A stretch of 62,391 nt of DNA from an uncultured Dorea sp. (GTDB lineage Bacteria; Bacillota; Clostridia; Lachnospirales; Lachnospiraceae): assembly GCA_910589275.1 (NCBI GenBank), contig CAJUTH010000019.1:1-62391 (forward strand), in the 5' to 3' direction. Shown piece by piece: positions 33,585 through 41,719 of this stretch. Below the pieces are notes generated by a model that made no database searches, was not told the DNA's origin, and saw only the letters and a program-made list of their open reading frames with translations. Each line of letters starts with the position of its first letter. Within the stretch, counting starts at the first letter, position 1. The translations under genes were made by a program, and so were the position numbers.

Positions 33585-36050
33585 ATGTCAACAACAATAG
33601 GCAGTTTAAGTAGCTCGACAACTAGCAATATCAGGGGTTATGGCGGACTGGCCAGCGGATTGGACAGGGATACCTTGATTGAAGGCATGACCTATGGAAC
33701 AACCAGTAAGATCACACAGCAGCAGCAGAAAAAGCAGCAGTTAGAATGGAAGCAGGCTGCAGTCCGCAGTATTACCGATATGATGGTTAATTTTGCGAAT
33801 AAGTATACCTCGTCATGGGGTTCAAGTTCACATTTGTTCAGTTCAACCTTCTGGGGAAGGTCTAACATAACAACAACGGGGGCGAACAGCAAATTTGTAT
33901 CTGTTTCAGGAACGGCAAGCTCTTCTAATGCAATTAAGATTATGGGAGTGAAACAGCTTGCGAAAAAGGCGCAGTACAGTTCTGCGGCGGGCGTATCGAC
34001 GAAGGCTTTAGAGACGGGCGCGATTGATACCAGCGAAAAGACCGTTGAGAATCTGATAGGGAAAAAGATATCCTTTGCTTATGGCGGATCAACGCATACC
34101 ATTATATTAAGCGCAACAGATAAAGACGGCAAAGAATTAAGCTATGGCACGGCACAGGAGGTTGCAGATTCTATTAATAAACTTTTGGCAGAGGAGGACA
34201 TCGGTGATAAAAAGACGCTTAATGACGTTATAAAGGTAAGCGCCGAAGGCATGGATGCCGATGGAAATGGCGGGAATATCACATTTACGAATCTGGACAC
34301 AGATGGGAACAGATGTGAGATAACCGGAGGCAATGCATTAAGTCATTTGGGATTTGAAGAGCCGAAGGCATCGGATGGCTCGGACGCGCTGAAATTAACT
34401 GCCGAAGGTACAAAAGGCGACAAGGAAGTGAACGACCTTACAAGGCAGGTTTCGTTTGCGGAAAAGATTGCCGGAAAAGAATTGACTTTCAGTTATAATG
34501 GGAAGACGGTAAATATAAAGGTGCCAAGCCAAAAAGAATTGGAGGAAAACGGCGCTGACAACGTGCTTACAACCCTGAAAGATTCCCTGCAGAAAGAATT
34601 GAACAAGGCTTTTGGAAAAGGCAGGATTCAAGTGGATTTAACAGCTTCAGGCAAAGACAGCACTGATCCGACGAAGCTTGATAAACTTAGCTTTAAGACA
34701 ATGAACCCATCCGGGGGAGAGGATAATACATCGGTGCTTACGCTTTCGTCAGGAAGTACGGATCTTATAGGTAAAAACGGCGCGCTGAACGTGGCGTTTG
34801 GTGAGTCGAACCGACTGAACTTGAATTCTTCGCTTGCAGAATCCGGCCTGAACTTAAATGGTGTGAATTTAACGGCGCAGGGAACAAAGATTAATATTAA
34901 CGGTGTAGATATAGAGGTTACGAATAAAGATACAGTCTACACTTTGATGGAGAGAATCAATGATTCTGAAGCGGGTGTAAAAGTCAGCTATCAGGAGGCG
35001 GCAGACAAATTCGTTTTCACGGCTACAGACGATGGAGTCAGCGGCACGGTTGATTTTACTAAGAACAGCACGGAAGGGGCGGCGCTGCTTAACGCTATTT
35101 TCGGAGCAGGTACATCGGATGTGTCGACAAGGGGCAAGGACGCTATTGTTTCTGTAAAATATGCAGGATCCGATGAAGTGGTCGAGCTGACAAGAGGTTC
35201 TAATTCCTTTACATTAGACGGCCTTACAGTGAACGTAAAGGGCGAATTTGGTTATCTAAAGGATGACGATGGGAAGGTGACCGACCAACTCGATCCGGCG
35301 TCAGAGGAAGTGGGGATTGATGCAAAGGTAAATGCAGACTCCATCGTGGATGCTGTTAAGACGATGGTAGAAGAGTATAACGCAATTATCGACCTTGTTA
35401 ACAAGGAAGTTTCGACAAGGCCGGACCGCGATTATGTGCCGCTTACCAGTGAACAGAAGAAGGAACTGTCAGAGGATGAGATTAAGCTGTACGAGGAGAA
35501 GGCAAAATCAGGCCTGCTTTTTGGAGACAGTGATTTGAGAACGCTGAGTTCCGATCTTCGATTCATTATCAGCGCGGGAAATGCTCAGGCGCTGGAAAAT
35601 ATTGGTATCAGTACTTCAAGCACATATTCGGACAATGGAAAGCTTACATTTGATGAGAGTAAATTCCGCGCGGCGTTAGAGAGTGATCCGGAAGCAGTAG
35701 AGAAGCTATTTACAGATAAAGGCTCTGTGGATAAAAACGGCAATATGAACTATGGACTCGCAACGAATCTTGAGAAGGTTATGGATAAGTATGTTAAGAC
35801 AATGGGTTCTTGGGAGACAAAGGGTATCCTTATCCGGAAGGCGGGAGCCGAGAGTTCGCCCCTCAGCCTTACAGAGAACTTTATGTATAAGGAGATCTCG
35901 GAGATTGATAAGATGATTACAAAGCTGCAGGCAAGGCTGGAGTCAGAGAGGGATCGCTACATTAAGCAGTTTACAAGCCTTGAGTCGTTGATTTCGCAGA
36001 TGAATAGCCAAAGTAATTATTTGGCTCAGATTGGCGGCGGAAGCTACTAA
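33585..36050 (+). CDS. fliD: Flagellar filament cap protein FliD, long form
   Basis: An 821-residue FliD, the pentameric cap that folds flagellin at the filament tip. The N-terminal D0 motif GYGGLASGLDRDTLIEGM is at about residues 18-35 and is followed by a coiled coil. The C-terminal FliD domain (about 590-720, with KTMVEEYNAIIDLVN and LENIGIST) and a final coiled coil (DKMITKLQARLESERDRYI) are present. The middle (about 150-560) is much longer than in typical FliD of 450-550 residues and includes the flagellin hook IN-type segment GTKININGVDI. It has AAAAGGAGAG before the ATG. fliS follows 20 bp downstream. Confidence 0.94.
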   Translation: MSTTIGSLSSSTTSNIRGYGGLASGLDRDTLIEGMTYGTTSKITQQQQKKQQLEWKQAAVRSITDMMVNFANKYTSSWGSSSHLFSSTFWGRSNITTTGANSKFVSVSGTASSSNAIKIMGVKQLAKKAQYSSAAGVSTKALETGAIDTSEKTVENLIGKKISFAYGGSTHTIILSATDKDGKELSYGTAQEVADSINKLLAEEDIGDKKTLNDVIKVSAEGMDADGNGGNITFTNLDTDGNRCEITGGNALSHLGFEEPKASDGSDALKLTAEGTKGDKEVNDLTRQVSFAEKIAGKELTFSYNGKTVNIKVPSQKELEENGADNVLTTLKDSLQKELNKAFGKGRIQVDLTASGKDSTDPTKLDKLSFKTMNPSGGEDNTSVLTLSSGSTDLIGKNGALNVAFGESNRLNLNSSLAESGLNLNGVNLTAQGTKININGVDIEVTNKDTVYTLMERINDSEAGVKVSYQEAADKFVFTATDDGVSGTVDFTKNSTEGAALLNAIFGAGTSDVSTRGKDAIVSVKYAGSDEVVELTRGSNSFTLDGLTVNVKGEFGYLKDDDGKVTDQLDPASEEVGIDAKVNADSIVDAVKTMVEEYNAIIDLVNKEVSTRPDRDYVPLTSEQKKELSEDEIKLYEEKAKSGLLFGDSDLRTLSSDLRFIISAGNAQALENIGISTSSTYSDNGKLTFDESKFRAALESDPEAVEKLFTDKGSVDKNGNMNYGLATNLEKVMDKYVKTMGSWETKGILIRKAGAESSPLSLTENFMYKEISEIDKMITKLQARLESERDRYIKQFTSLESLISQMNSQSNYLAQIGGGSY

Positions 36051-36069
36051 ACCGAAGAAGGGATAAGAT

Positions 36070-36441
36070 ATGTATCAGAACGGATATGAACAGTATAAAA
36101 TGCAGTCTGTAAACACAATGACGCATGGGGAGATGCTTTTACTCCTTTATGATGAGCTGATCAAACGGCTTACCAGGGCGCAGCTTGCATTGGATGACAA
36201 AAATTATGAGTCCTTTGATAAGTCGGTTCAGAGATCTAAGGATATCGTACATTATCTGGATAAGACCTTAAATATGGAATATGAGATCAGTTATGAGCTT
36301 CGGAGGATGTATGAGTTTTTCCTATACGAGCTCAGCAGACTGCAGGCTGGAAGGAACAGCGCTGTAATCCAGGAACTAAAGCCGCTTGTGGCGGAGCTGA
36401 GGGACGCTTTCAGGGAAGCGAGCAAGACGGCATCCGTATAG
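36070..36441 (+). CDS. fliS: Flagellin export chaperone FliS
   Basis: A 123-residue helical chaperone that binds the flagellin C-terminus. The N-terminal YEQYKMQSVNTMTHGEMLLL and LYDELIKRLTRAQLAL segments are the family signature. It lies in the standard fliD-fliS-fliT order, preceded by GAAGAAGGGATAAG. Confidence 0.95.
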   Translation: MYQNGYEQYKMQSVNTMTHGEMLLLLYDELIKRLTRAQLALDDKNYESFDKSVQRSKDIVHYLDKTLNMEYEISYELRRMYEFFLYELSRLQAGRNSAVIQELKPLVAELRDAFREASKTASV

Positions 36442-36454
36442 ACAGGAGGGGTGT

Positions 36455-36868
36455 ATGGATAATAGAAAAGAGGAGCTTCTGTCGGAGGTCTTGAGACGGG
36501 TAAAGAGGAATTGCGCCCGGATTGTTGAGATAGAACGGTTGACAAAAGAGTTGGGAGACGCGCTGTCTCGGAATGATCAAGAATCAGCGCAACTGCTTCT
36601 AAAGATGCGGCAGGATGAGATGGAGCAAACTGCAGAAACGAAGCTTGAGATTCGGATGCTCCTCCAATCGTCGGAGCCGGAAGACAGGGATAAGCTTAGA
36701 AGTTGGCTTGCCGGAGAAGATAAATATGAGCCGGATTGCTTTGAAGCTAGAAAAATTCTTGAGCTTAGCGGTCAGATGGCGTTAGTACTGAACCGGACAA
36801 TTGAAATTGATAAGGCTATCAATCAGAAACTTGCAGGTAAAGATTCTTATTATTATAAGACAAAATAA
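36455..36868 (+). CDS. Small helical protein in fliT position (putative flagellar chaperone)
   Basis: A 137-residue, highly charged, predicted all-helical protein with no signal peptide or membrane segment. It does not carry an obvious FliT or FlgN sequence motif, but its size, composition and place directly after fliD-fliS (13 bp, with AGGAGGGG as ribosome binding site) fit a FliT-like export chaperone for FliD or hook-associated proteins. The assignment rests on context. Confidence 0.6.
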   Translation: MDNRKEELLSEVLRRVKRNCARIVEIERLTKELGDALSRNDQESAQLLLKMRQDEMEQTAETKLEIRMLLQSSEPEDRDKLRSWLAGEDKYEPDCFEARKILELSGQMALVLNRTIEIDKAINQKLAGKDSYYYKTK

Positions 36869-36872
36869 AAAG

Positions 36873-36905
36873 AAAGGTTTGCGGCTTTTGGCTGCAAACC
36901 TTTTT
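36873..36905 (+). terminator. Intrinsic terminator after fliD-fliS-fliT-like
   Basis: A 10-bp stem AAAGGTTTGC/GCAAACCTTT with an 11-base loop, ending in a run of five T. It closes the fliD operon just after the last stop codon. Confidence 0.9.
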
Positions 36906-36961
36906 ACTATAATTATACTATAATTAAGAAACATAGTTTTCTATTATAGTATGTATTTCAT

Positions 36962-37663
36962 TTATTTTGGAGAAATGCTCCAGAGCGGACCGCCGCCGTT
37001 GGCCCCATATGCCAGCTCGTTTATAAGCGTCTGAACATCCCAAGGGACCTGAGTGCGCTCCAAGCTGGCGGGATCGGCAATGCTTACTTGGTTTCCGGAC
37101 CAGTAATTATATATAATGATAAAATGTCCCACGGCAGTAAACTGTCCCGGACCCATGAGGGCAACTAAGACATGCCCGCTTTTTAATTCAGCGATAATTC
37201 CCTCCGGTGTAAAATTCTGGAAAGAGGATGCCTGAAAACCAAATGCGGAGGCGCCTTCCAGAAAAAAATTATGTTTGGTGCCGGAACCGGCGGACCAGTA
37301 ATTATTAGAAGCAGCCCAGTTTGCCATATCAGCGGGAGTATACGTATGGCTGGTAAAGCTGGTTACCAGCATGGCTAGGGCGGTGGGACCGCAGCCATAA
37401 CTGGCGATAGGATCCATTCCGCCATAAAGGGCATCCGCCCATCGGACATCATTTTGATTATAATAAGTAAGAAGCCCTACGCTGCTTGTGAGAGAAAGGG
37501 TGTACATCCCGTCTGAGAAGACCGGAGATTCCGGCGGATCGGGAGCGGCCTCTGGCAGCGCCAGCGGTATCTTTAGGACACCGGAAGCAAGGTCGAGCCG
37601 GCAAAAGGGAGTGCATAGCAGAAGGATAAGGGCAATTATTCCGCATATCAGTTTCTTCTTCAT
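36962..37663 (-). CDS. Secreted C39-like (papain-fold) cysteine peptidase
   Basis: A 233-residue exported protein: signal peptide at residues 1-22 (MKKK, hydrophobic core), a proline-rich spacer, then a peptidase C39-like domain. The catalytic Cys is C91 (SYGCGPTALAM), the His is H180 (VGHFIII) and the Asp is D197 (SIADPAS). The motif YYNQNDVRWAD before the Cys is typical of the C39_2 family. Substrate unknown; the family includes bacteriocin-leader peptidases, but no transporter is nearby, so a cell-wall or environmental peptidase is more likely. Convergent with the fliD operon. Confidence 0.82.
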   Translation of the reverse strand: MKKKLICGIIALILLLCTPFCRLDLASGVLKIPLALPEAAPDPPESPVFSDGMYTLSLTSSVGLLTYYNQNDVRWADALYGGMDPIASYGCGPTALAMLVTSFTSHTYTPADMANWAASNNYWSAGSGTKHNFFLEGASAFGFQASSFQNFTPEGIIAELKSGHVLVALMGPGQFTAVGHFIIIYNYWSGNQVSIADPASLERTQVPWDVQTLINELAYGANGGGPLWSISPK

Positions 37664-37721
37664 TTTTTCTCCTGTTTTAAGAATCTATATTGACTGCTTT
37701 AGTCTAAAACAGTATAGTGTA

Positions 37722-37845
37722 CTTATTGGACTGCTAATGTCCAATAAGGTATACCATATCGGACATTAGCAGTCCGATAAGAACGCCATATCGGACGTTA
37801 GCAATTTGATAAATGTCATTTATCGGATGTTAACAATTAATAAAC
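37722..37845. repeat. Array of four short hairpin repeats with conserved loop
   Basis: Four related units lie in tandem. Unit 1 (37722-37748) has a perfect 10-bp stem with loop TGCTAAT. Unit 2 (37757-37779) has a perfect 8-bp stem with loop ATTAGCA, the reverse complement of the first loop, so the units are in opposite orientation. Unit 3 (37789-37811) keeps the 5' arm TATCGGAC and loop GTTAGCA but has a weaker 3' arm with G-T pairs. Unit 4 (37821-37842) is more diverged (loop GTTAACA). The array lies between the C39 peptidase and the FtsE-like gene. A second array with the same loop is at 61812-61867. Confidence 0.85.
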
Positions 37846-37894
37846 ATATAATATAAATATCGGAAGTAATTGAAAAAAATTAAGGAAGGAAATT

Positions 37895-38635
37895 ATGGCA
37901 CAAATTATTTTTGAGCATGTGACAAAGAAATTCCGAAAAAAAGCGGTGCTGGACGATGTTTCATTTGAGATTGAAAAGGGTGAATTTGTCTTTATAATAG
38001 GAAAGAGCGGCGCTGGAAAAAGCACACTGTTGGATTTAATTATGAAGCAAGAGGAAGTGACTTCGGGGACGATTACGGTTGAAGGCAGAAGAGTTGATAC
38101 GATGAAGAGAAGCAGGATTTCGGCTCATCGGAGACGTTTGGGGATTGTGTCTTCAAATGTCGGCCTTCTGAACGATCGATCCGTTTATGATAATATTGAG
38201 CTTGCCATGCTTGCGACAGGGAATGACGACGGAAATTTGAATGCTAGGATTATGAAACTTCTGGGACTTGTGGGACTTGCAGGAAAATATCAGTCGAATC
38301 CATTGGAATTGTCTGGGGGGGAACAGGCAAGGATACTGCTTGCAAGGGCGCTGTCCGTCCGTCCGGAGATCTTGATTGCGGACGAGCCTACGGCGAATTT
38401 GGATCCGGATTCTGCATGGGACCTGATGCAGCTTCTGGAAGAATTGAATTATCAAGGAATGACGATAGTGGTGGCCAGCCATGCAAGGGAGTTGGTTACG
38501 ATTTTGAAGCGCAGGTGTATTACACTGGTGGCCGGCCGGCTGGTTGCAGATGAAAAGCATGCAATATATAATATGAAAGCAACTGATATATTTGAGGAAA
38601 GAAGAATTTTGCAGGAAGCAAAAAGAAATCGATAA
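37895..38635 (+). CDS. FtsE-like ABC transporter ATPase without FtsX partner
   Basis: A 246-residue ABC ATPase closest to FtsE. Walker A is GKSGAGKST (36-44), the signature is LSGGEQARILLARAL, Walker B is ILIADEPTANLD and the switch His is in ASHARE. The Q-loop region reads IVSSNVGLLNDRSVYDN where FtsE has VFQDFxLLPDRTVYEN, so the conserved glutamine is missing. There is no permease next to it; downstream are a nucleotidyltransferase-like gene and a chemoreceptor. FtsE-FtsX normally controls peptidoglycan hydrolases at division; a role for this protein is not known. Confidence 0.8.
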   Translation: MAQIIFEHVTKKFRKKAVLDDVSFEIEKGEFVFIIGKSGAGKSTLLDLIMKQEEVTSGTITVEGRRVDTMKRSRISAHRRRLGIVSSNVGLLNDRSVYDNIELAMLATGNDDGNLNARIMKLLGLVGLAGKYQSNPLELSGGEQARILLARALSVRPEILIADEPTANLDPDSAWDLMQLLEELNYQGMTIVVASHARELVTILKRRCITLVAGRLVADEKHAIYNMKATDIFEERRILQEAKRNR

Positions 38636-38694
38636 AAGATATTATTTTTTTTATAAGTTGTCCGATAATATATTAAAGGTATGATTTATGACAG

Positions 38695-39945
38695 GTGGAG
38701 GGAGGGACTGCTATCAATTATGAAATAAGGTATATGTTAATATTGCTTGCGGCAATTGTAAATCAGAATCCGGTCCAAAAGCTGAGGAGGGCCGTAAGCT
38801 GGGAGACAATTTTAAAACTATCCGACTTTCATAATATTACGAATATCATCTATCTGGGATCCATGGGAGTGGAAAAAGAGATTTCGGAGGACTGTAAATT
38901 ACAATTCTATCAGGGCTACAAAAGAGAACTCCTTTTGCGCGAATCATACCATAAAGCAGAAGAGGTAATCCTATGGCAGCTTGAACAGCACAGAATTGAC
39001 GCACTGCTTTTGACGAGTGCGGGGGCCGCTGAATTGTATGATAAGCCGGAGATGGCCTATACAGAACAGATAGAGTTTCTTGTAGGAAAGAAACATTTGC
39101 CCCAGATACACAGGTTTATGCGAGATATGGACTATGAGCAGCAGGAGGACCGGCTGGTTAAAGGGACTGTGTATGTAAGGGTGCCAGGTATCCGGATCGT
39201 GTTTTACGAGACCGTACCGATTGAGAACAACATTGTAAAGCGGTATTTTTCCGGGCCAGTTAGAAAATACCGGCGTGTTGCAGACCATAAATTCATTTAT
39301 ACCCTGTCAAGGGAAGAGGAGTATTTATACCGCGTGGGCAGACTGGTCGAATCATATGCCACGGGGATGTTGAAAATAAGGGAAGTTCTGGACTTCTGGC
39401 AGTTTCAGAGACTTCTTGCTGAGACCTTTTGCCGGGATGTGCCGGCAGAGTATGTAGCAAAAGCAGGATGGGAGGAATTTGTCCGCCAGATAGGAATCCT
39501 CGCTACATTGTGGTTTGAAGAAGGCGCAAGGCAGGAGTATGGACTCGCGCTGGAATTAGAGGAATATATTATAGTTCGCGGTCAGAATAATAAGCAGCTT
39601 GACAAGGCGCTTTTACCGAATGAAAGGGCAAGGCTGGACTTTTACTGGCGTGACCGTGAAGGCGAATGGGCGGCAAGAAAAAGAGAATGGCTGTTTCCGC
39701 CAAAGGACTATATGTTCCAGTTCTTTCCGATATTAGGGAAATATCCCTTTTTATTGGTTTTCTGTTGGCTGGTCAGAGATTTTCGATTCGTGAAGACGAT
39801 GTGCGTTAACCACTGCAGGAAGATATGGCTTACCGTCCGTGTCAGATTGCTGGACGCAAAAGAACGATTTCGTGAACGACTGAAGAAGAATGAGGAAAAA
39901 GGAACAGAAGATACCATACACAATATAAATGATAAAGAGACGTAA
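38695..39945 (+). CDS. Degenerate nucleotidyltransferase-family protein (PF14907-like)
   Basis: A 416-residue protein whose first 250 residues resemble the uncharacterised nucleotidyltransferase family found in cell-surface gene clusters: LLTSAGAAELYDKPEMAYTE, then QIEFLV, where active members have a G-x-A-L...R...D-I-D-I-L-V pattern. Here the catalytic D-x-D reads EQIE, so activity is doubtful. The C-terminal part is basic with a hydrophobic stretch (YMFQFFPILGKYPFLLVF). The start is uncertain: GTG 38695 lies on the best ribosome-binding sequence (GGTGGAGGGAGGG), and no ATG or TTG follows at the right distance; an in-frame ATG 38734 lacks such a site. The chemoreceptor starts 11 bp downstream. 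Confidence 0.6.
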   Translation: MEGGTAINYEIRYMLILLAAIVNQNPVQKLRRAVSWETILKLSDFHNITNIIYLGSMGVEKEISEDCKLQFYQGYKRELLLRESYHKAEEVILWQLEQHRIDALLLTSAGAAELYDKPEMAYTEQIEFLVGKKHLPQIHRFMRDMDYEQQEDRLVKGTVYVRVPGIRIVFYETVPIENNIVKRYFSGPVRKYRRVADHKFIYTLSREEEYLYRVGRLVESYATGMLKIREVLDFWQFQRLLAETFCRDVPAEYVAKAGWEEFVRQIGILATLWFEEGARQEYGLALELEEYIIVRGQNNKQLDKALLPNERARLDFYWRDREGEWAARKREWLFPPKDYMFQFFPILGKYPFLLVFCWLVRDFRFVKTMCVNHCRKIWLTVRVRLLDAKERFRERLKKNEEKGTEDTIHNINDKET

Positions 39946-39956
39946 AGGAGAGAAAG

Positions 39957-41636
39957 ATGTTAAAGAAATTGAAAATCAGAAGTAAATTACTTGTATCCTT
40001 TGGAGTTGTGCTGCTATTGACGGTTATGATATCTATTTTTTCAATTATGCAGCTCCAGAAGGCGAATAATAACCTAAAGGATTTTATTAACGGCGTAGTT
40101 GCCGCGGACGATGCAGTAAAGGTATGCCGGATCAATACATTTATGGCTGCAAAGGATGTGCGCGATATGGTAATTACCGGAAGTTCCGACGCGCAGACCA
40201 AGCAGGAGATCGACAGTAATATTGCAACCATCCGTGAGAATCTGGAGATTGTCCAGAAGCTGGATGTTCTGGATGAGGGAAAGGTTGCAGAGCTTTCAAA
40301 AGCATTAGAAAGTTGGTTTACCATTGCGGACGATATTATTTCAGATTTGGATAAGAGTGACCAGGCTACCGCGGGAAAAAAGATCATATCGGATTGCGAG
40401 CCCGCATTGAACCATGTAATTGAGACAATTAATGCATTGATTGATGAGTCTGTAACAATCCGTGAGGAAACTGCTCAGAAGAGCGTTGCAACAACGAACC
40501 AGAGTTTGATGATTCTTTTGGCAATTGCAGCGGTCGCCATTATTCTTGCGATGATTATCTGCGCAAGAGTGACAAGGACTATTGTTAGGCCGGTACAGGA
40601 AATCGAGTCTGCAATGGAAGGCCTTGCAAGCGGCAATATGAAGCAGCAGCTTGATTATGAATCAGCCGATGAATTTGGGATGCTGGTAAAGAGTGTGCAG
40701 GCTACCTGCCACGGACTGGAGGAGGTTATGCGCGACCTGTCTTATCTGTTGGATGAGATGGCGGGCGGCAACTTTAACCTTTACGCCAAAGAAGAAGTTT
40801 ACATTGGGGATTTCAAGCCGCTGCTTGAGTCTATCCGCCATATGAACCTCAACTTAAGCGAGACCATGAGGCAGATCAACGATGCGTCCGATCAGGTGGC
40901 AAGCGGGGCGGATCAAGTATCCTCCGGCGCGCAGGCATTATCACAGGGAGCTACCGAGCAGGCAAGTTCTGTAGAAGAGCTGGCGGCTACTGTTAATGAG
41001 ATTTCAAGGGAAGTAACGACTACAGCAAGCAATGCAAAAGAGGCAAGCAGCAAGGTAGAAGAGGCCCAGGAGAAGCTGACTGTATCGAATGAGCAGATGC
41101 AGGATATGATCGTAGCTATGGAAGATATCAGCCAGAAGTCAGGGGATATCGGTAAAATCATTAAGACGATTGAGGATATTGCGTTCCAGACGAATATTCT
41201 GGCGCTGAACGCGGCCGTAGAGGCGGCCCGTGCAGGCGAGGCCGGCAAGGGATTTGCGGTTGTAGCCGACGAGGTGCGTAACCTTGCATCTAAGAGTGCG
41301 GAGGCTGCAAGTAATACAACGATTCTTATCGAAGGTACAATCCAGGCGGTTGAGAATGGAACTGAAATTGTAGGCAGGACGGCAGAGGCGATCCAGGCAA
41401 CGGTTGAAAGTACCAAGAGCGCTGTTACATATGTGGATGAGATTTCGACTGCGGCAGACAGGCAGGCAGAAGAGATATCACAGGTAACGACAGGCATGGA
41501 TCAGATTTCCAGCGTTGTACAGACAAATTCTGCTACGGCAGAAGAGAGTGCGGCGGCCAGCGAAGAATTATCCAGTCAGTCGCAGCTTCTGAAGTCTTTG
41601 GTTGCACGTTTCAAATTAAGAGACAAGAACAGATAA
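39957..41636 (+). CDS. Methyl-accepting chemotaxis protein (4HB-type sensor, HAMP)
   Basis: A 559-residue chemoreceptor similar in design to the one at 170-2086. Membrane helices lie at about residues 11-32 and 180-200, with an extracellular four-helix-bundle type sensor between them, HAMP at about 201-255 and the signalling domain with the invariant tip IAFQTNILALNAAVEAARAG. It ends soon after the bundle (LVARFKLRDKNR) without a pentapeptide. It starts with ATG behind AAAGGAGAG and probably shares a transcript with the two preceding genes. Ligand unknown. Confidence 0.94.
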   Translation: MLKKLKIRSKLLVSFGVVLLLTVMISIFSIMQLQKANNNLKDFINGVVAADDAVKVCRINTFMAAKDVRDMVITGSSDAQTKQEIDSNIATIRENLEIVQKLDVLDEGKVAELSKALESWFTIADDIISDLDKSDQATAGKKIISDCEPALNHVIETINALIDESVTIREETAQKSVATTNQSLMILLAIAAVAIILAMIICARVTRTIVRPVQEIESAMEGLASGNMKQQLDYESADEFGMLVKSVQATCHGLEEVMRDLSYLLDEMAGGNFNLYAKEEVYIGDFKPLLESIRHMNLNLSETMRQINDASDQVASGADQVSSGAQALSQGATEQASSVEELAATVNEISREVTTTASNAKEASSKVEEAQEKLTVSNEQMQDMIVAMEDISQKSGDIGKIIKTIEDIAFQTNILALNAAVEAARAGEAGKGFAVVADEVRNLASKSAEAASNTTILIEGTIQAVENGTEIVGRTAEAIQATVESTKSAVTYVDEISTAADRQAEEISQVTTGMDQISSVVQTNSATAEESAAASEELSSQSQLLKSLVARFKLRDKNR

Positions 41637-41646
41637 AGGAAAGTCT

Positions 41647-41673
41647 TAATATTTGTATCTGAGATGTCGATAT
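41647..41673 (+). promoter_or_regulatory. Sigma-28 promoter of the FliD-like gene
   Basis: TAAT, a 15-base spacer and GTCGATAT (41666-41673) fit the sigma-28 consensus. It is about 45 bp upstream of the start at 41720, so the FliD-like protein is likely a late flagellar product. Confidence 0.7.
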
Positions 41674-41719
41674 AATATATGTAGAAGATAAATAGAACTA
41701 CGAGAAAGGAGGGAAAGAT

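Noticed and set aside
37772..37780. GTCCGATAA in the hairpin array as a sigma-28 -10 box
   Set aside because: It is the 3' arm of a repeat unit, and no TAAA lies at the right distance.
37722..37845. Possible CRISPR array
   Set aside because: Units are themselves palindromic, in mixed orientation, with spacers of about 8-10 bases and no cas genes.
38633..38668. Possible sigma-28 promoter before the nucleotidyltransferase-like gene (TCCGATAA at 38661)
   Set aside because: The nearest TAAA is 24 bases away, too far; no usable -35 at 15-16 bases.
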